From Nitratireductor sp. XY-223 (lineage in GTDB: Bacteria; Pseudomonadota; Alphaproteobacteria; Rhizobiales; Rhizobiaceae), in NCBI RefSeq assembly GCF_004959855.1, contig NZ_SPNT01000003.1:434001-498000 (forward strand): a stretch of 64,000 nucleotides of DNA. The letters are read 5' to 3'. Positions within the stretch are counted from its first letter, which is position 1. Each line of letters starts with the position of its first letter. The notes under the pieces are model-generated. The model had not been told where the DNA came from, made no database searches, and saw only the letters and a program-made list of their open reading frames with translations. The translations under genes were made by a program, and so were the position numbers. Positions 55,610 through 63,595 of this stretch are shown piece by piece.

Positions 55610-56044
55610 ATGCGCCTGACCCGATTCACAGACTTTGGCCTGCGTGCACTGATGCGCATGGCTTCCGAACCTGAACGCGCCTATTCGACCGCCGAGATCG
55701 CCGGCGAGTTTGGAATCTCGCGCAATCATCTGACCAAGACGATCGCTGCCCTGGCGGCTGCAGGCATCGTCGAGACCCGACGCGGAACCGGCGGGGGCGC
55801 CGTGCTTGCGCGGCCCCCGGCGAAGCTGCGCCTGGGTGACATTGTCGGCGTACTTGAGCAAAAGTCAGCCATGGTCGAGTGCTTCTCCACGGACGGAGGT
55901 GCCTGTGTCATTACGCCGACCTGCCGGTTGAAGGGTATCTTGTCCGGGGCGCGTTCGAGGTTCCTGAACGACCTGAATGCATACACGCTGGCGGACTGCG
56001 CCCTTCCTCCCAAACCGGAAAGGCGCAATGGCGACGTCCGCTGA
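55610..56044 (+). CDS. nsrR: Rrf2-family nitric oxide sensor NsrR
   Basis: A 144-residue Rrf2 regulator. The winged helix begins RLTRFTDFGLRALMRMAS, with recognition helix EFGISRNHLTKTIAALAAAG. Cluster-ligand cysteines are C91, C99 and C105 in VECFSTDGGACVITPTC, the NsrR arrangement for a [4Fe-4S] or [2Fe-2S] cluster. Nitric oxide destroys the cluster and relieves repression. It overlaps nnrS by 17 bases and carries its own operator upstream. Confidence 0.92.
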   Translation: MRLTRFTDFGLRALMRMASEPERAYSTAEIAGEFGISRNHLTKTIAALAAAGIVETRRGTGGGAVLARPPAKLRLGDIVGVLEQKSAMVECFSTDGGACVITPTCRLKGILSGARSRFLNDLNAYTLADCALPPKPERRNGDVR

Positions 56045-57221
56045 GAAAATACGCGCCTGGACCGGGCCGGCGATTTTGAGCTATGGCTTCCGCCCCTTTT
56101 TCCTGGGCGGCGCCGCCTGGGCAGCGATCGCGATGTCGCTTTGGCTGGCCGCACTCACGGGCGCTATTGAGATTCCGACACGGCTGGATCCGGTTTCCTG
56201 GCACGCCCACGAGTTTCTTTACGGCTATCTCGGCGCGATCATCGCCGGTTTCCTGCTGACCGCGATACCCAATTGGACCGGCAGAATGCCAATTGCCGGC
56301 TGGCAATTGGGCGGCCTGTGGGCGCTTTGGCTGCTTGGTCGCATTGCCGTCGCAACGTCTGCGGCATGGCCCGCGCTTGCGGTGTCGGCGATCGATTTGG
56401 CGTTTCCACTCTTTTTTGCCGGGATAATCGTGCGCGAGATCATTTCCGGCCGAAACTGGCGCAATTTGTCGGTTGTCGCGCTGTTCGGCATCCTCCTTGC
56501 CGGCAACGCAATCTTCCACTGGGAGGCATCGCGGGGCGATTTTGCGGCGCAGGGAATTGGCATCCGGATCGGTCTTGCCACCGCAGTCATGCTGATCGCC
56601 TTGATTGGCGGTCGCATCGTTCCGTCATTCACGCGAAACTGGCTGGCCAAGCGGGGCTCGGACAGCCTGCCGGCGCCGCCCATGGGTGGCATTGACCGCG
56701 CGGCTCTGCTTGTCCTGTTGGCCGCGCTGGCGATTTGGGTGTTGCGGCCCGAAGCCAAGGCAGCCGGCATCGGGCTCGTTCTGGCGGGATTGTGCCATGC
56801 CGTGCGTCTTGCCCGTTGGTCGGGGTTTCGCACCGGCAGCGAGCCGTTGGTCTGGGTGCTGCATGCAGGCTATGCCTTCATTCCCGTTGGTGCGCTTGTT
56901 GTCGGGCTCTCCGTTTTAATGCCCGATATTATTGGTGCCGCGCCCGCGCAGCACGCCTGGATGGCCGGCGGTATCGGCCTGATGACACTTGCTGTGATGA
57001 CGCGTGCAACGCTCGGGCATACCGGACAGGCGCTGACCGCCGGGACCGCAACAACTGCGATCTACGTGCTGCTGATTATCGCCGTTTTCGCACGTCTGCT
57101 GGTCGTTGGATTGCCGCAGTTCTCCGGCGCGCTTCACACAGCATCCGGGCTGGCGTGGCTCGCTGCGTTCAGTGGCTTTGTGATTTTCTACGGCCGGCTT
57201 CTGATTTTACCGCGCAGGTGA
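56028..57221 (+). CDS. nnrS: NnrS family membrane protein
   Basis: A 397-residue protein with about twelve transmembrane helices. It starts at ATG 56028 (MATSAEKIRAWTG) within the 3' end of nsrR. SYGFRPFFLGGAAWAAIAMS, HAHEFLYGYLGAIIAGFLLT, NWTGRMPIAG and ATLGHTGQALTAG are NnrS landmarks. It is a heme- and copper-containing membrane protein induced by nitric oxide and linked to protection from nitrosative stress. No nitrite or NO reductase genes accompany it here. Confidence 0.93.
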   Translation: MATSAEKIRAWTGPAILSYGFRPFFLGGAAWAAIAMSLWLAALTGAIEIPTRLDPVSWHAHEFLYGYLGAIIAGFLLTAIPNWTGRMPIAGWQLGGLWALWLLGRIAVATSAAWPALAVSAIDLAFPLFFAGIIVREIISGRNWRNLSVVALFGILLAGNAIFHWEASRGDFAAQGIGIRIGLATAVMLIALIGGRIVPSFTRNWLAKRGSDSLPAPPMGGIDRAALLVLLAALAIWVLRPEAKAAGIGLVLAGLCHAVRLARWSGFRTGSEPLVWVLHAGYAFIPVGALVVGLSVLMPDIIGAAPAQHAWMAGGIGLMTLAVMTRATLGHTGQALTAGTATTAIYVLLIIAVFARLLVVGLPQFSGALHTASGLAWLAAFSGFVIFYGRLLILPRR

Positions 57222-57530
57222 TCACCTATCGAGGAACTCGACCTCGATAAACGCGCATTCGAAGTCGTTGCCGTTTATGACATCGTGCTCGACGCCGGCT
57301 TCCCGGAAATAGGGAACACCGTTCGACAGGCTGGCGGAAGAGATCTCGCCATTGCCGTTGTCGATTTCCAGCACGCCGTCGAACAGCGGCACGACGACAT
57401 AATCCCACTGGTGCCGGTGCCAGCCGGTGTTGTCGCCCCGCCTGGCGAAACGCCATTCGGTCACGCGCGTGCGCTCATTGTCGACCAGGACGGTGGCCCG
57501 GGCCGTGCCCGGTTTATGGGGATCATTCAT
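57222..57530 (-). CDS. Cupin-domain protein
   Basis: A 102-residue single-domain cupin. TVLVDNERTRVTEWRFARRG, then GWHRHQWDYVVVPLFDGVLE supplies the HxH and acidic metal ligands, and EAGVEHDVINGNDFECAFIE the second motif. It starts at ATG 57530, two bases after the MerR stop on the same strand, so the two are one transcript. It ends one base after convergent nnrS. Metal-dependent enzyme or sensor; specific role unknown. Confidence 0.85.
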   Translation of the reverse strand: MNDPHKPGTARATVLVDNERTRVTEWRFARRGDNTGWHRHQWDYVVVPLFDGVLEIDNGNGEISSASLSNGVPYFREAGVEHDVINGNDFECAFIEVEFLDR

Positions 57531-57531
57531 C

Positions 57532-57945
57532 TCAGTGATCGTCCTCGCACAGGGTGTGGTCCGAAAGGGCGCGAATGACATAGCAGTCCTTGACGGTTCC
57601 TGCCTTGCAGGAACTGGCAATTCGCGAGAGTTCGCTTTCCAGGCGCTGCAGCCGCCTGATCCGGTCGCGCACGCTGGCCAGGTGCTCGTCGGCGATCCTG
57701 TCGGCTTCCGCACACGGGGTTTCCGGGTGCGCGTTCAACCGGATCAGGTCGCGGATCGCGTCGAGGGAAAGGCCGAGATCGCGCGCGTGTTTGATAAATC
57801 CGAGCCGGTCGAGCTCCGTCTTCGTGTACCGCCGCTGGTTGCCCTGCGAGCGTTCGGGCGCCGTCATAAGCCCCATCTGCTCGTAGTAGCGGATTGTGGG
57901 AATCTTGACGCCCGTTCGGCGTGCCATCTGTCCGATCGTAAACAA
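57532..57945 (-). CDS. MerR-family transcriptional regulator
   Basis: A 137-residue MerR protein. FTIGQMARRTGVKIPTIRYY is the DNA-binding start, followed by YTKTELDRLGFIKHARDLGL and the coiled-coil, with Cys in NAHPETPCAEADRI, SSCKAGTVKDC and HTLCEDDH as possible metal ligands. I start at TTG 57945: AGAGGA lies just upstream and the longer ATG 57984 frame would run through the promoter. It is divergent from a CDF metal transporter whose promoter has the MerR-type 19-bp spacer, so it is probably a metal-responsive activator of that gene. Confidence 0.85.
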   Translation of the reverse strand: MFTIGQMARRTGVKIPTIRYYEQMGLMTAPERSQGNQRRYTKTELDRLGFIKHARDLGLSLDAIRDLIRLNAHPETPCAEADRIADEHLASVRDRIRRLQRLESELSRIASSCKAGTVKDCYVIRALSDHTLCEDDH

Positions 57946-57959
57946 TCCGGATTTTCCTC

Positions 57960-57990
57960 TTGAAGCTATAGTCGCTAGAGACATTATCTT
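57960..57990 (+). promoter_or_regulatory. MerR-regulated promoter of the CDF gene
   Basis: TTGAAG (57960-57965) and TATCTT (57985-57990) are separated by 19 bp, longer than the usual 17, and the spacer holds the imperfect dyad CTATAG-TCG-CTAGAG. This is the arrangement MerR-type metal regulators untwist. The CDF start is 29 bases downstream. Confidence 0.8.
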
Positions 57991-58019
57991 TGCCGCAGCG
58001 ATACAACAAGAGGTGAGAA

Positions 58020-58655
58020 ATGGGCGCGTGCTGCGGTAACGAAAACAACGCTTTTGATGGCATGTCGGACGACTACAAGCGCCGGCTTTGGCTGGTGATC
58101 GGGCTGAACGCTGCCATGTTCGTCGTCGAGATCGTTGCCGGCCAGTTGGCGGGCTCCAAGGCGCTGCAGGCCGATGCGCTCGATTTCTTCGGCGATGCGA
58201 TGACCTATGGCATCTCGCTTGCCGTCATCGGGTCATCCGTGGCCGTGCGCACAACGGCGGCGCTTGCGAAGGGTATCAGCCTGCTCTTGATGGGCTTGTG
58301 GGTCTTTGGCTCAACCGCGTGGCACGTGTTTTTCATCGGCGTGCCAGAGGCCCACGTCATGGGCGCGATCGGCGCGCTGGCCCTGGCAACGAATATAGCC
58401 AGCGTTCTGCTGCTTGTGCGTTACAAGGACGGCGACGCCAATGTGCGTTCGGTCTGGCTGTGCTCCCGCAACGATGCGATCGGCAATATCGCCGTCATGT
58501 TCGCCGCGCTCGGTGTCTGGGGCACGCAAACCGGCTGGCCGGACCTCGTGGTCGCCGCGATCATGGCCGGTCTTTTCCTGTCGTCATCCGTGCAGATCGT
58601 GCGGCAGGGGCTGCGCGAGCGTCAGGCGGCGCGGCTCCTGGAAGAGCCGGCGTGA
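58020..58655 (+). CDS. CDF-family cation diffusion facilitator
   Basis: A 211-residue membrane transporter with six transmembrane helices and almost no cytosolic tail. SKALQADALDFFGDAMTYGI carries the first metal-site DxxxD, and SRNDAIGNIAVMFAALGVWG the second. The N-terminus MGACCGNENNAF has a vicinal Cys pair, common in metal exporters. It probably exports a divalent metal such as Zn, Cd or Co in exchange for protons. AGAGGTGAG precedes the ATG; expression is likely driven by the MerR-type promoter upstream. Confidence 0.88.
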   Translation: MGACCGNENNAFDGMSDDYKRRLWLVIGLNAAMFVVEIVAGQLAGSKALQADALDFFGDAMTYGISLAVIGSSVAVRTTAALAKGISLLLMGLWVFGSTAWHVFFIGVPEAHVMGAIGALALATNIASVLLLVRYKDGDANVRSVWLCSRNDAIGNIAVMFAALGVWGTQTGWPDLVVAAIMAGLFLSSSVQIVRQGLRERQAARLLEEPA

Positions 58656-58680
58656 GGGCAGGGGCTCTCGTATGCCCTGA

Positions 58681-58896
58681 TCAATTCGAAGGTGCACCGT
58701 ACTCGTCGATGAACTCGCGAAACACGGCGTCCAGATTTGCCTTGTCCGCGTAGCGGTCAAGGTTCTCGAGCAGGACGACCAGCAGGTAGTTGTTCCCCAG
58801 GCCCCAGTCGGCGTTGAGTTCGCGCAGGCGCGCATAGGCGTCTTCCGTCAGTCCGGCCGAGAAACGCTTGGGCAGCGGCAGCCGTTTTTTTGCCAT
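58681..58896 (-). CDS. Small conserved hypothetical protein
   Basis: A 71-residue protein from ATG 58896: MAKKRLPLPKRFSAGLTEDA, then YARLRELNADWGLGNNYLLV and NLDRYADKANLDAVFREFID. A basic start followed by a short beta strand and two helices could be a ribbon-helix-helix-like DNA-binding fold, but this is a guess. The function is unknown. It converges with the CDF gene, 25 bases away. Confidence 0.65.
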   Translation of the reverse strand: MAKKRLPLPKRFSAGLTEDAYARLRELNADWGLGNNYLLVVLLENLDRYADKANLDAVFREFIDEYGAPSN

Positions 58897-59121
58897 GGCA
58901 TCGCCTTTCGTGTTGAGGGCTCCACGTGTGTGCCAGAGGCGCAATCCGGCCCGCGGACCCACGTCCGGCGGCAAGCCCCGGCGACAGTCGCAATAAGAAC
59001 ATGACCGCCCCATATTGTGTTGATTGTCCGTATCCGTTGGTGTTCACTGATGCAAGCGTGCGGACAAGAAACAGGCATGCACATTTCCGATATTGCCGCA
59101 TCTTTGAAGGGAGATCAGGGT

Positions 59122-59784
59122 ATGACGAATTTGAGAATCGGCGACACGGCACCCGATTTCGAAGCGGAGACAACACAGGGAAAAATCAGGTTTCACGACT
59201 GGCTCGGCGACTCCTGGGGCGTCCTGTTCTCGCATCCGAAGGACTTTACCCCGGTTTGCACGACCGAGTTGGGCTACATGGCCAAGATCAATCCCGAGTT
59301 CGAAAAGCGCAACGTCAAGATCATCGGCCTGAGTGTCGATCCCGTCGACAATCACGCGGAATGGGCCGCAGATATCGAGGAAACGCAAGGTTTCATGCCC
59401 AATTATCCGATGATTGGCGATACCGATCTGAGTGTTGCCAAGCTTTACGGCATGCTGCCGGCCGGTGCGGGCGAAACCTCCGAAGGCCGCACGGCGGTGG
59501 ACAACCAGACGGTTCGCACCGTATTCGTGATCGCGCCCGACAAGTCCATCAAGCTGATGATCTCCTACCCGATGAGCACGGGCCGTAATTTCAACGAGAT
59601 CCTGCGGGTAATCGACTCCATGCAGCTGACGGCCAAGCACCAGGTCGCGACTCCGGTGAACTGGGAAGACGGCGACGACGTCATCATCGTTCCGGCGGTT
59701 TCGAATGAAGATGCCGAAAAGAAGTTCCCGGATGGCTGGAAGACGCTGAAGCCTTACCTGCGGGTCGTGCCGCAACCGAAATAA
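59122..59784 (+). CDS. 1-Cys peroxiredoxin (Prx6 type)
   Basis: A 220-residue peroxiredoxin. The peroxidatic Cys is in FSHPKDFTPVCTTELGYMAK, followed by the Prx6-specific C-terminal extension with TPVNWEDGDDVIIVPAVS. No resolving Cys equivalent is seen. Start at ATG 59122 (MTNLRIGDTAPDF), preceded by GATCAGGG; the upstream frame would add 35 spurious residues. It reduces hydrogen peroxide and alkyl hydroperoxides in the cytosol, with glutathione or another thiol as reductant. Confidence 0.93.
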   Translation: MTNLRIGDTAPDFEAETTQGKIRFHDWLGDSWGVLFSHPKDFTPVCTTELGYMAKINPEFEKRNVKIIGLSVDPVDNHAEWAADIEETQGFMPNYPMIGDTDLSVAKLYGMLPAGAGETSEGRTAVDNQTVRTVFVIAPDKSIKLMISYPMSTGRNFNEILRVIDSMQLTAKHQVATPVNWEDGDDVIIVPAVSNEDAEKKFPDGWKTLKPYLRVVPQPK

Positions 59785-59801
59785 CGTCTACGCGTTGAAA
59801 A

Positions 59802-59828
59802 GACGGCGGCGCCCATCACGCCGCCGTC
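59802..59828 (-). terminator. Rho-independent terminator of the GST gene
   Basis: GACGGCGGCG (59802-59811) and CGCCGCCGTC (59819-59828) pair perfectly around a 7-base loop; on the minus strand a TTTT run follows. It lies between convergent prx and the GST gene. Confidence 0.82.
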
Positions 59829-59863
59829 CCGTCCCGGCGGTTGCCCCCGCCGGAGGGTCCCCG

Positions 59864-60496
59864 TCAGGCGGCGACCGCCTTGGGGGACGTGCCTTGCGCC
59901 GCATGGACTTTCAGCACGGCCGGGTCATTGCTCAACCGCATCATCAGTGCGTGGATGTTGCGGTATTCGCCGGTCGGCTTGGCCAGGCCGTATCCCCATG
60001 AAGCCATGGCGTAAAGAAAAGCGTCGGCGACGGACCGCTCCTCACCCACCAGCCACGTGCGGCCTTCGAGATGATCGTCGATGATCGTGAACGCCTTGGC
60101 GACCAGCTGGTGCGATGCCTCACGGACCGCGTCATGGCCGTTCTCGTCTGTGGTAAAGCGCATCGGCATGAAATGCGGCCAGAAATAGGGGTGCAGCGTG
60201 CCGCTCAGGAACACCAGCCAGCGGTACAGTTCCTGACGGTCGGCGTCGCCCGGCTGCGGACCGAGCCCGGCCTGCGGGAGCTTGTCGGTCAGGTACAAGA
60301 GGATTGCCGCACCCTCGACGATGGGCGTGCCCGCGTCGACGAGCGTCGGCACGACGCCCGCCGGATTGAGCTTCAGGTATTCCGGCGATTTCATACCCTG
60401 AAAGTCGAGATGCTCCACCTCATACGGCGCGCCGGCCCATTCGAGCGCGATATGCATTGCGGTGGCGCAGGTGCCGGGAGCGGAATAGAGTTTCAT
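59864..60496 (-). CDS. Glutathione S-transferase
   Basis: A 210-residue GST. The thioredoxin-like N-terminal domain starts KLYSAPGTCATAMHIALEWA and continues with the glutathione-binding PxIVEGAAILLYL segment (VDAGTPIVEGAAILLYLTD). The helical C-terminal domain includes ERSVADAFLYAMASWGYGLA. S4 or C9 could be the activating residue, as in beta-class enzymes. It is the last gene of a three-gene unit (VOC, YcaC-like hydrolase, GST) divergent from a LysR gene, suggesting detoxification of an electrophile. Confidence 0.9.
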   Translation of the reverse strand: MKLYSAPGTCATAMHIALEWAGAPYEVEHLDFQGMKSPEYLKLNPAGVVPTLVDAGTPIVEGAAILLYLTDKLPQAGLGPQPGDADRQELYRWLVFLSGTLHPYFWPHFMPMRFTTDENGHDAVREASHQLVAKAFTIIDDHLEGRTWLVGEERSVADAFLYAMASWGYGLAKPTGEYRNIHALMMRLSNDPAVLKVHAAQGTSPKAVAA

Positions 60497-60524
60497 CGGT
60501 TGTCTCCTTTGCAAATTGCCGCGG

Positions 60525-61283
60525 CTACCAGGTGGAATCCGGGTCGACCTTGAACAGGTGCTCCATGAACACCCGGGTGACTTCCTTCAGCCTGTCTGTC
60601 CGCGCGTGGTCGCGTTGCAACTCGGCCGGAACGACGTTCCAGGTGATCGGTTCGACACCGGCTTCGATCATCCGGCGCATGCCGTTTTCATGGGACATCT
60701 GCGAAATGCTGCCGACGGTGTCTTCCGGCACGTAGACGTCGTATCCGGCTTTCTCGGCCTCGATCGCCGGATAGGCCAGGCACACGTCAGTCCACAGTCC
60801 GCCCATGATCAGCTTCCTGCGCCCTGTCGCCTCGACGGCCGCGACGAATTCCGGCTCTTCCCAGGCATTGACATTGGTGCGGTCGACAAAGACCGCGTCG
60901 GGGGCAAGCTTGCGCAGTTCCTCGATCATTGGATCGTAACCGTTCAGGCCAACCGCGACGTGCGAGAAGATGATCGGGATGTCGTAGATCACCGCGGTCT
61001 TGATGAGGCCGGTCGTGTTGTTGATCAGCTCTTCATGATCGATGTTGCGCACACCTTGGAGGATCGGTGGCTGGTAGTCGATCAGGATAAGCGCCGAATT
61101 GGACGGCGACAGGAACGGGTCCTCGTCCGCGGCGCGATGCGGTGTGCCCTGGTAACCTTCCGGATAGGTGGCGACACCGTTGACGGTCTTGATCGCGACA
61201 GCGTCCGTTGCAACGGCCGGAAGCGGCGTCAGCGCGGTGGACAATGCCAGCAAGGCGGCGGTGAGCAAGTGTGTGGGTTTCAT
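60525..61283 (-). CDS. Secreted isochorismatase-family (YcaC-like) hydrolase
   Basis: A 252-residue cysteine-hydrolase-fold protein with an N-terminal signal peptide (LLTAALLALSTALTPLPAVA, cleavage about residue 25). The core has ALILIDYQPPI with the catalytic Asp, INAW-type VDRTNVNAWEEPEF, and the nucleophile Cys in GGLWTDVCLAYPAIEAEKAG. Most relatives are cytosolic, so export to the periplasm is unusual. It lies 24 bases downstream of the VOC gene and 28 upstream of the GST gene. The substrate is unknown. Confidence 0.85.
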   Translation of the reverse strand: MKPTHLLTAALLALSTALTPLPAVATDAVAIKTVNGVATYPEGYQGTPHRAADEDPFLSPSNSALILIDYQPPILQGVRNIDHEELINNTTGLIKTAVIYDIPIIFSHVAVGLNGYDPMIEELRKLAPDAVFVDRTNVNAWEEPEFVAAVEATGRRKLIMGGLWTDVCLAYPAIEAEKAGYDVYVPEDTVGSISQMSHENGMRRMIEAGVEPITWNVVPAELQRDHARTDRLKEVTRVFMEHLFKVDPDSTW

Positions 61284-61307
61284 GGTTCTAGCCTTTCAGT
61301 GTGAGGT

Positions 61308-61748
61308 TCAGGAGTTGTTTTCCTCAACGTGCTCCTTGATCAGTTCGGAAACGGCGGGGCCGGGTCCGACGAGTTCGAGCACGTTGCGGTCAGGGTCGCG
61401 GATGAAGATCGTCTTCGTGCCGCGAAAGTCCCGCCTGCCGGTGATCGCGATGCCGTTTTCGGTCACGAACGCCTCGGTCGCCTCAGCGGAGGCAACCTTG
61501 ACGGCGACATGGGTGATGCCCGGATACTTCACGTCCTCGTCCATCAGGACGTTCTCACCCTGGCGTGCGGTGGCCGGTCCGAGGAGATTGAAGTTGATGC
61601 CGCTTGGATGAACCATCACCAGCGGATGGCCGTTTTCGAAGCCGCCATCGGCGATGAGCTCGAACCCGAGCAGCTCGTAGAAGGCGATCGACTTTTCACG
61701 GTCGCTGATGCGGATACCGATGTGGTCGACATTCTTCATCTCAAGCAT
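61308..61748 (-). CDS. VOC-family glyoxalase/dioxygenase-like protein
   Basis: A 146-residue VOC protein. VDHIGIRISDREKSIAFYEL holds the first metal-type His, and YPGITHVAVKVASAEATEAF with TKTIFIRDPDRNVLELVGPG the second His and Glu, so it is probably a metal enzyme of the glyoxalase/dioxygenase type. Start at ATG 61748 with AGGAGCG upstream. First gene of the VOC-hydrolase-GST unit, 119 bases divergent from LysR. It may act with GST on a glutathione adduct (inference). Confidence 0.87.
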   Translation of the reverse strand: MLEMKNVDHIGIRISDREKSIAFYELLGFELIADGGFENGHPLVMVHPSGINFNLLGPATARQGENVLMDEDVKYPGITHVAVKVASAEATEAFVTENGIAITGRRDFRGTKTIFIRDPDRNVLELVGPGPAVSELIKEHVEENNS

Positions 61749-61867
61749 GGTGCGCTCCTGTTTCCGGTTGGGCGGGTGCGGGCAGGGGCTTGCCAACCCG
61801 ACAATCGCCAATCTAAATTGCTGGAAACGGAACTTTAATAGCGCAGATAGAAGCTCATTATTTCCAT

Positions 61868-62791
61868 ATGAAGAATAATAAAGATCTCTTTGACGGCATG
61901 ATCATTTTCTGCGCCGTGGTGGACGCCAACGGCTTTGCAGCGGCCGCGGAGCGCCTCGGGCATTCGGCATCCCATATCAGCAAGGAGATCGCCCGCCTCG
62001 AGGAGCGGCTCGGTGCACGGCTCCTGAACCGCACAACGAGAACGCTCAGCCTGACGGAAGTCGGCCGTGTCTATTACGAGCAGGCGAGCATGATCGTCGA
62101 AGACGCGCGCGAGATCCGCAATCGTATCGTCGCCGCCGGCGACACGCCCACGGGGCTCCTGCGCGTCAGCGTCCCGGTGAGTTTTGCGCGCAACTACCTT
62201 GACGCATGGCTTCCGGATTTCATGGAGACCTTCAAAAACGTCCGCCTTCATGTCGAGGCGAGCGACAGAATGGTGGACGTTGTCGCGGAGGGTTTTGATG
62301 TGGTCGTCAGGGCCGGGCGGCTGGATGACACCGGGCTCATCGCAAGGCGGCTGATGACGTCGCGCCTGCTGACCGTCGCTTCACCGGACTACCTGAGCCG
62401 CCAAGGAACACCGCAGACACCCGCGGAACTGACTGGTCACACGCTCATTGATTTTTCCTATCGCAGGATCGCGACAACCTGGGAATATATGGGTGCCGGT
62501 GACAAAAAAGTGTCGGTTTCCGTGGCGCCAAGGCTGGTGTGCAACAGCGCCGAGACGGAAATGGCCGCCGCGCTTGCCGGCGTGGGCATAACGCGGCTGC
62601 CGAGCATGGCCTGCGAAACGGAAATCGCATCAGGCGCCCTCGTGCCGATCCTTACGCGTTACGAGGAGGATCCAATCGGTGTTTTCGCCCTCTATCCGAG
62701 CCGAGAGCATCTGGCGGCGAAGGTGAGGGCATTCGTCGATTTTCTCGCCGCAAGGTGCGGCGTCATGCCGGCGGAAAACACGTCTGAATGA
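61868..62791 (+). CDS. LysR-family transcriptional regulator
   Basis: A 307-residue LTTR. The helix-turn-helix NGFAAAAERLGHSASHISKE precedes LGARLLNRTTRTLSLTEVGR and an effector domain of the CrgA type (RLHVEASDRMVDVVAEGFDV). It is divergent from the VOC/hydrolase/GST unit, which is its likely regulon; activation by the unit's substrate is the common LTTR pattern. The 119-base intergenic region is AT-rich near the LysR start. Confidence 0.9.
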   Translation: MKNNKDLFDGMIIFCAVVDANGFAAAAERLGHSASHISKEIARLEERLGARLLNRTTRTLSLTEVGRVYYEQASMIVEDAREIRNRIVAAGDTPTGLLRVSVPVSFARNYLDAWLPDFMETFKNVRLHVEASDRMVDVVAEGFDVVVRAGRLDDTGLIARRLMTSRLLTVASPDYLSRQGTPQTPAELTGHTLIDFSYRRIATTWEYMGAGDKKVSVSVAPRLVCNSAETEMAAALAGVGITRLPSMACETEIASGALVPILTRYEEDPIGVFALYPSREHLAAKVRAFVDFLAARCGVMPAENTSE

Positions 62792-63024
62792 GTTGTAAGA
62801 CGATCCGTGGAACTCCAATCAATTCCGCGAAACACACACTATGTTGCTCATGTATTTTTCGTTATACTGACGGTTGTATGTGGGCGGATTAGATCATTCC
62901 GAAATTTAGGAAAGTAAGATAATAATATAAATTAAAATGACTTACTGGCGTTCGCCCAAAAGTAACCGGCTGTATACAAACTAAACGTTGCGCCGGTAAA
63001 CACAGTGTTTGTAAAGGGGCGGCC

Positions 63025-63591
63025 ATGGATAGTGCAATTCAGAGTCTGTTTGAAAACGCCGCGACGATCCTCGGCTTTGGCTTTCTAGGCCTTTCGACGA
63101 TTTTCGTTGTTCTCGGCTATACGAATGTCAAGCAGATCGTCAACCAGCCGGAACCGAACGAGGCCGCGGTCGGGTTGAGCCGGTTTTTCCTGAAAATCGC
63201 ACTGGTGTTCATGTTGTGCGCCGGGCCGCTGCAGTGGATCACGCTGGCACTCGAAAACTACATTTCGGTCAAGGAAGTCGAACTTCATATCACCATGACC
63301 CACCCGGAATGGGAGCACGCCTACGGCGATATTCTGCTCGTTCACAAGGGCAAGACCCATGCGCTGGTCAACAACCCCTACAGCGGCATCTACGGCCAGA
63401 ACGACGAAATCCAGCTAAACGCGGAAAAGGTGGCCGGCGTGATCCGCAAGATCCAGGCGCAGCTCACCGTGATCAATTCCGTGCGTCGCGCCAGCGGGGT
63501 GCCCGTGCTCGGCGAAGACAACGAGCCGGCTGCCGCCCGGCCGGAGCCGCCGCCGCCTGTCGACGCGATCCGGATATTGAGCGGCGGGTGA
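63025..63591 (+). CDS. Hypothetical membrane protein coupled to a TPR gene
   Basis: A 188-residue protein I do not recognise. Two transmembrane helices are visible (about residues 15-32, FGFLGLSTIFVVLGYTNV, and 52-73, FFLKIALVFMLCAGPLQWIT). A soluble C-terminal domain with VELHITMTHPEWEHAYGDIL and a Pro-rich tail follows. GGGGCGG-like ribosome site precedes the ATG. The next gene starts five bases later and encodes an exported TPR protein, so they likely act together at the cell envelope. Confidence 0.6.
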   Translation: MDSAIQSLFENAATILGFGFLGLSTIFVVLGYTNVKQIVNQPEPNEAAVGLSRFFLKIALVFMLCAGPLQWITLALENYISVKEVELHITMTHPEWEHAYGDILLVHKGKTHALVNNPYSGIYGQNDEIQLNAEKVAGVIRKIQAQLTVINSVRRASGVPVLGEDNEPAAARPEPPPPVDAIRILSGG

Positions 63592-63595
63592 TCGG

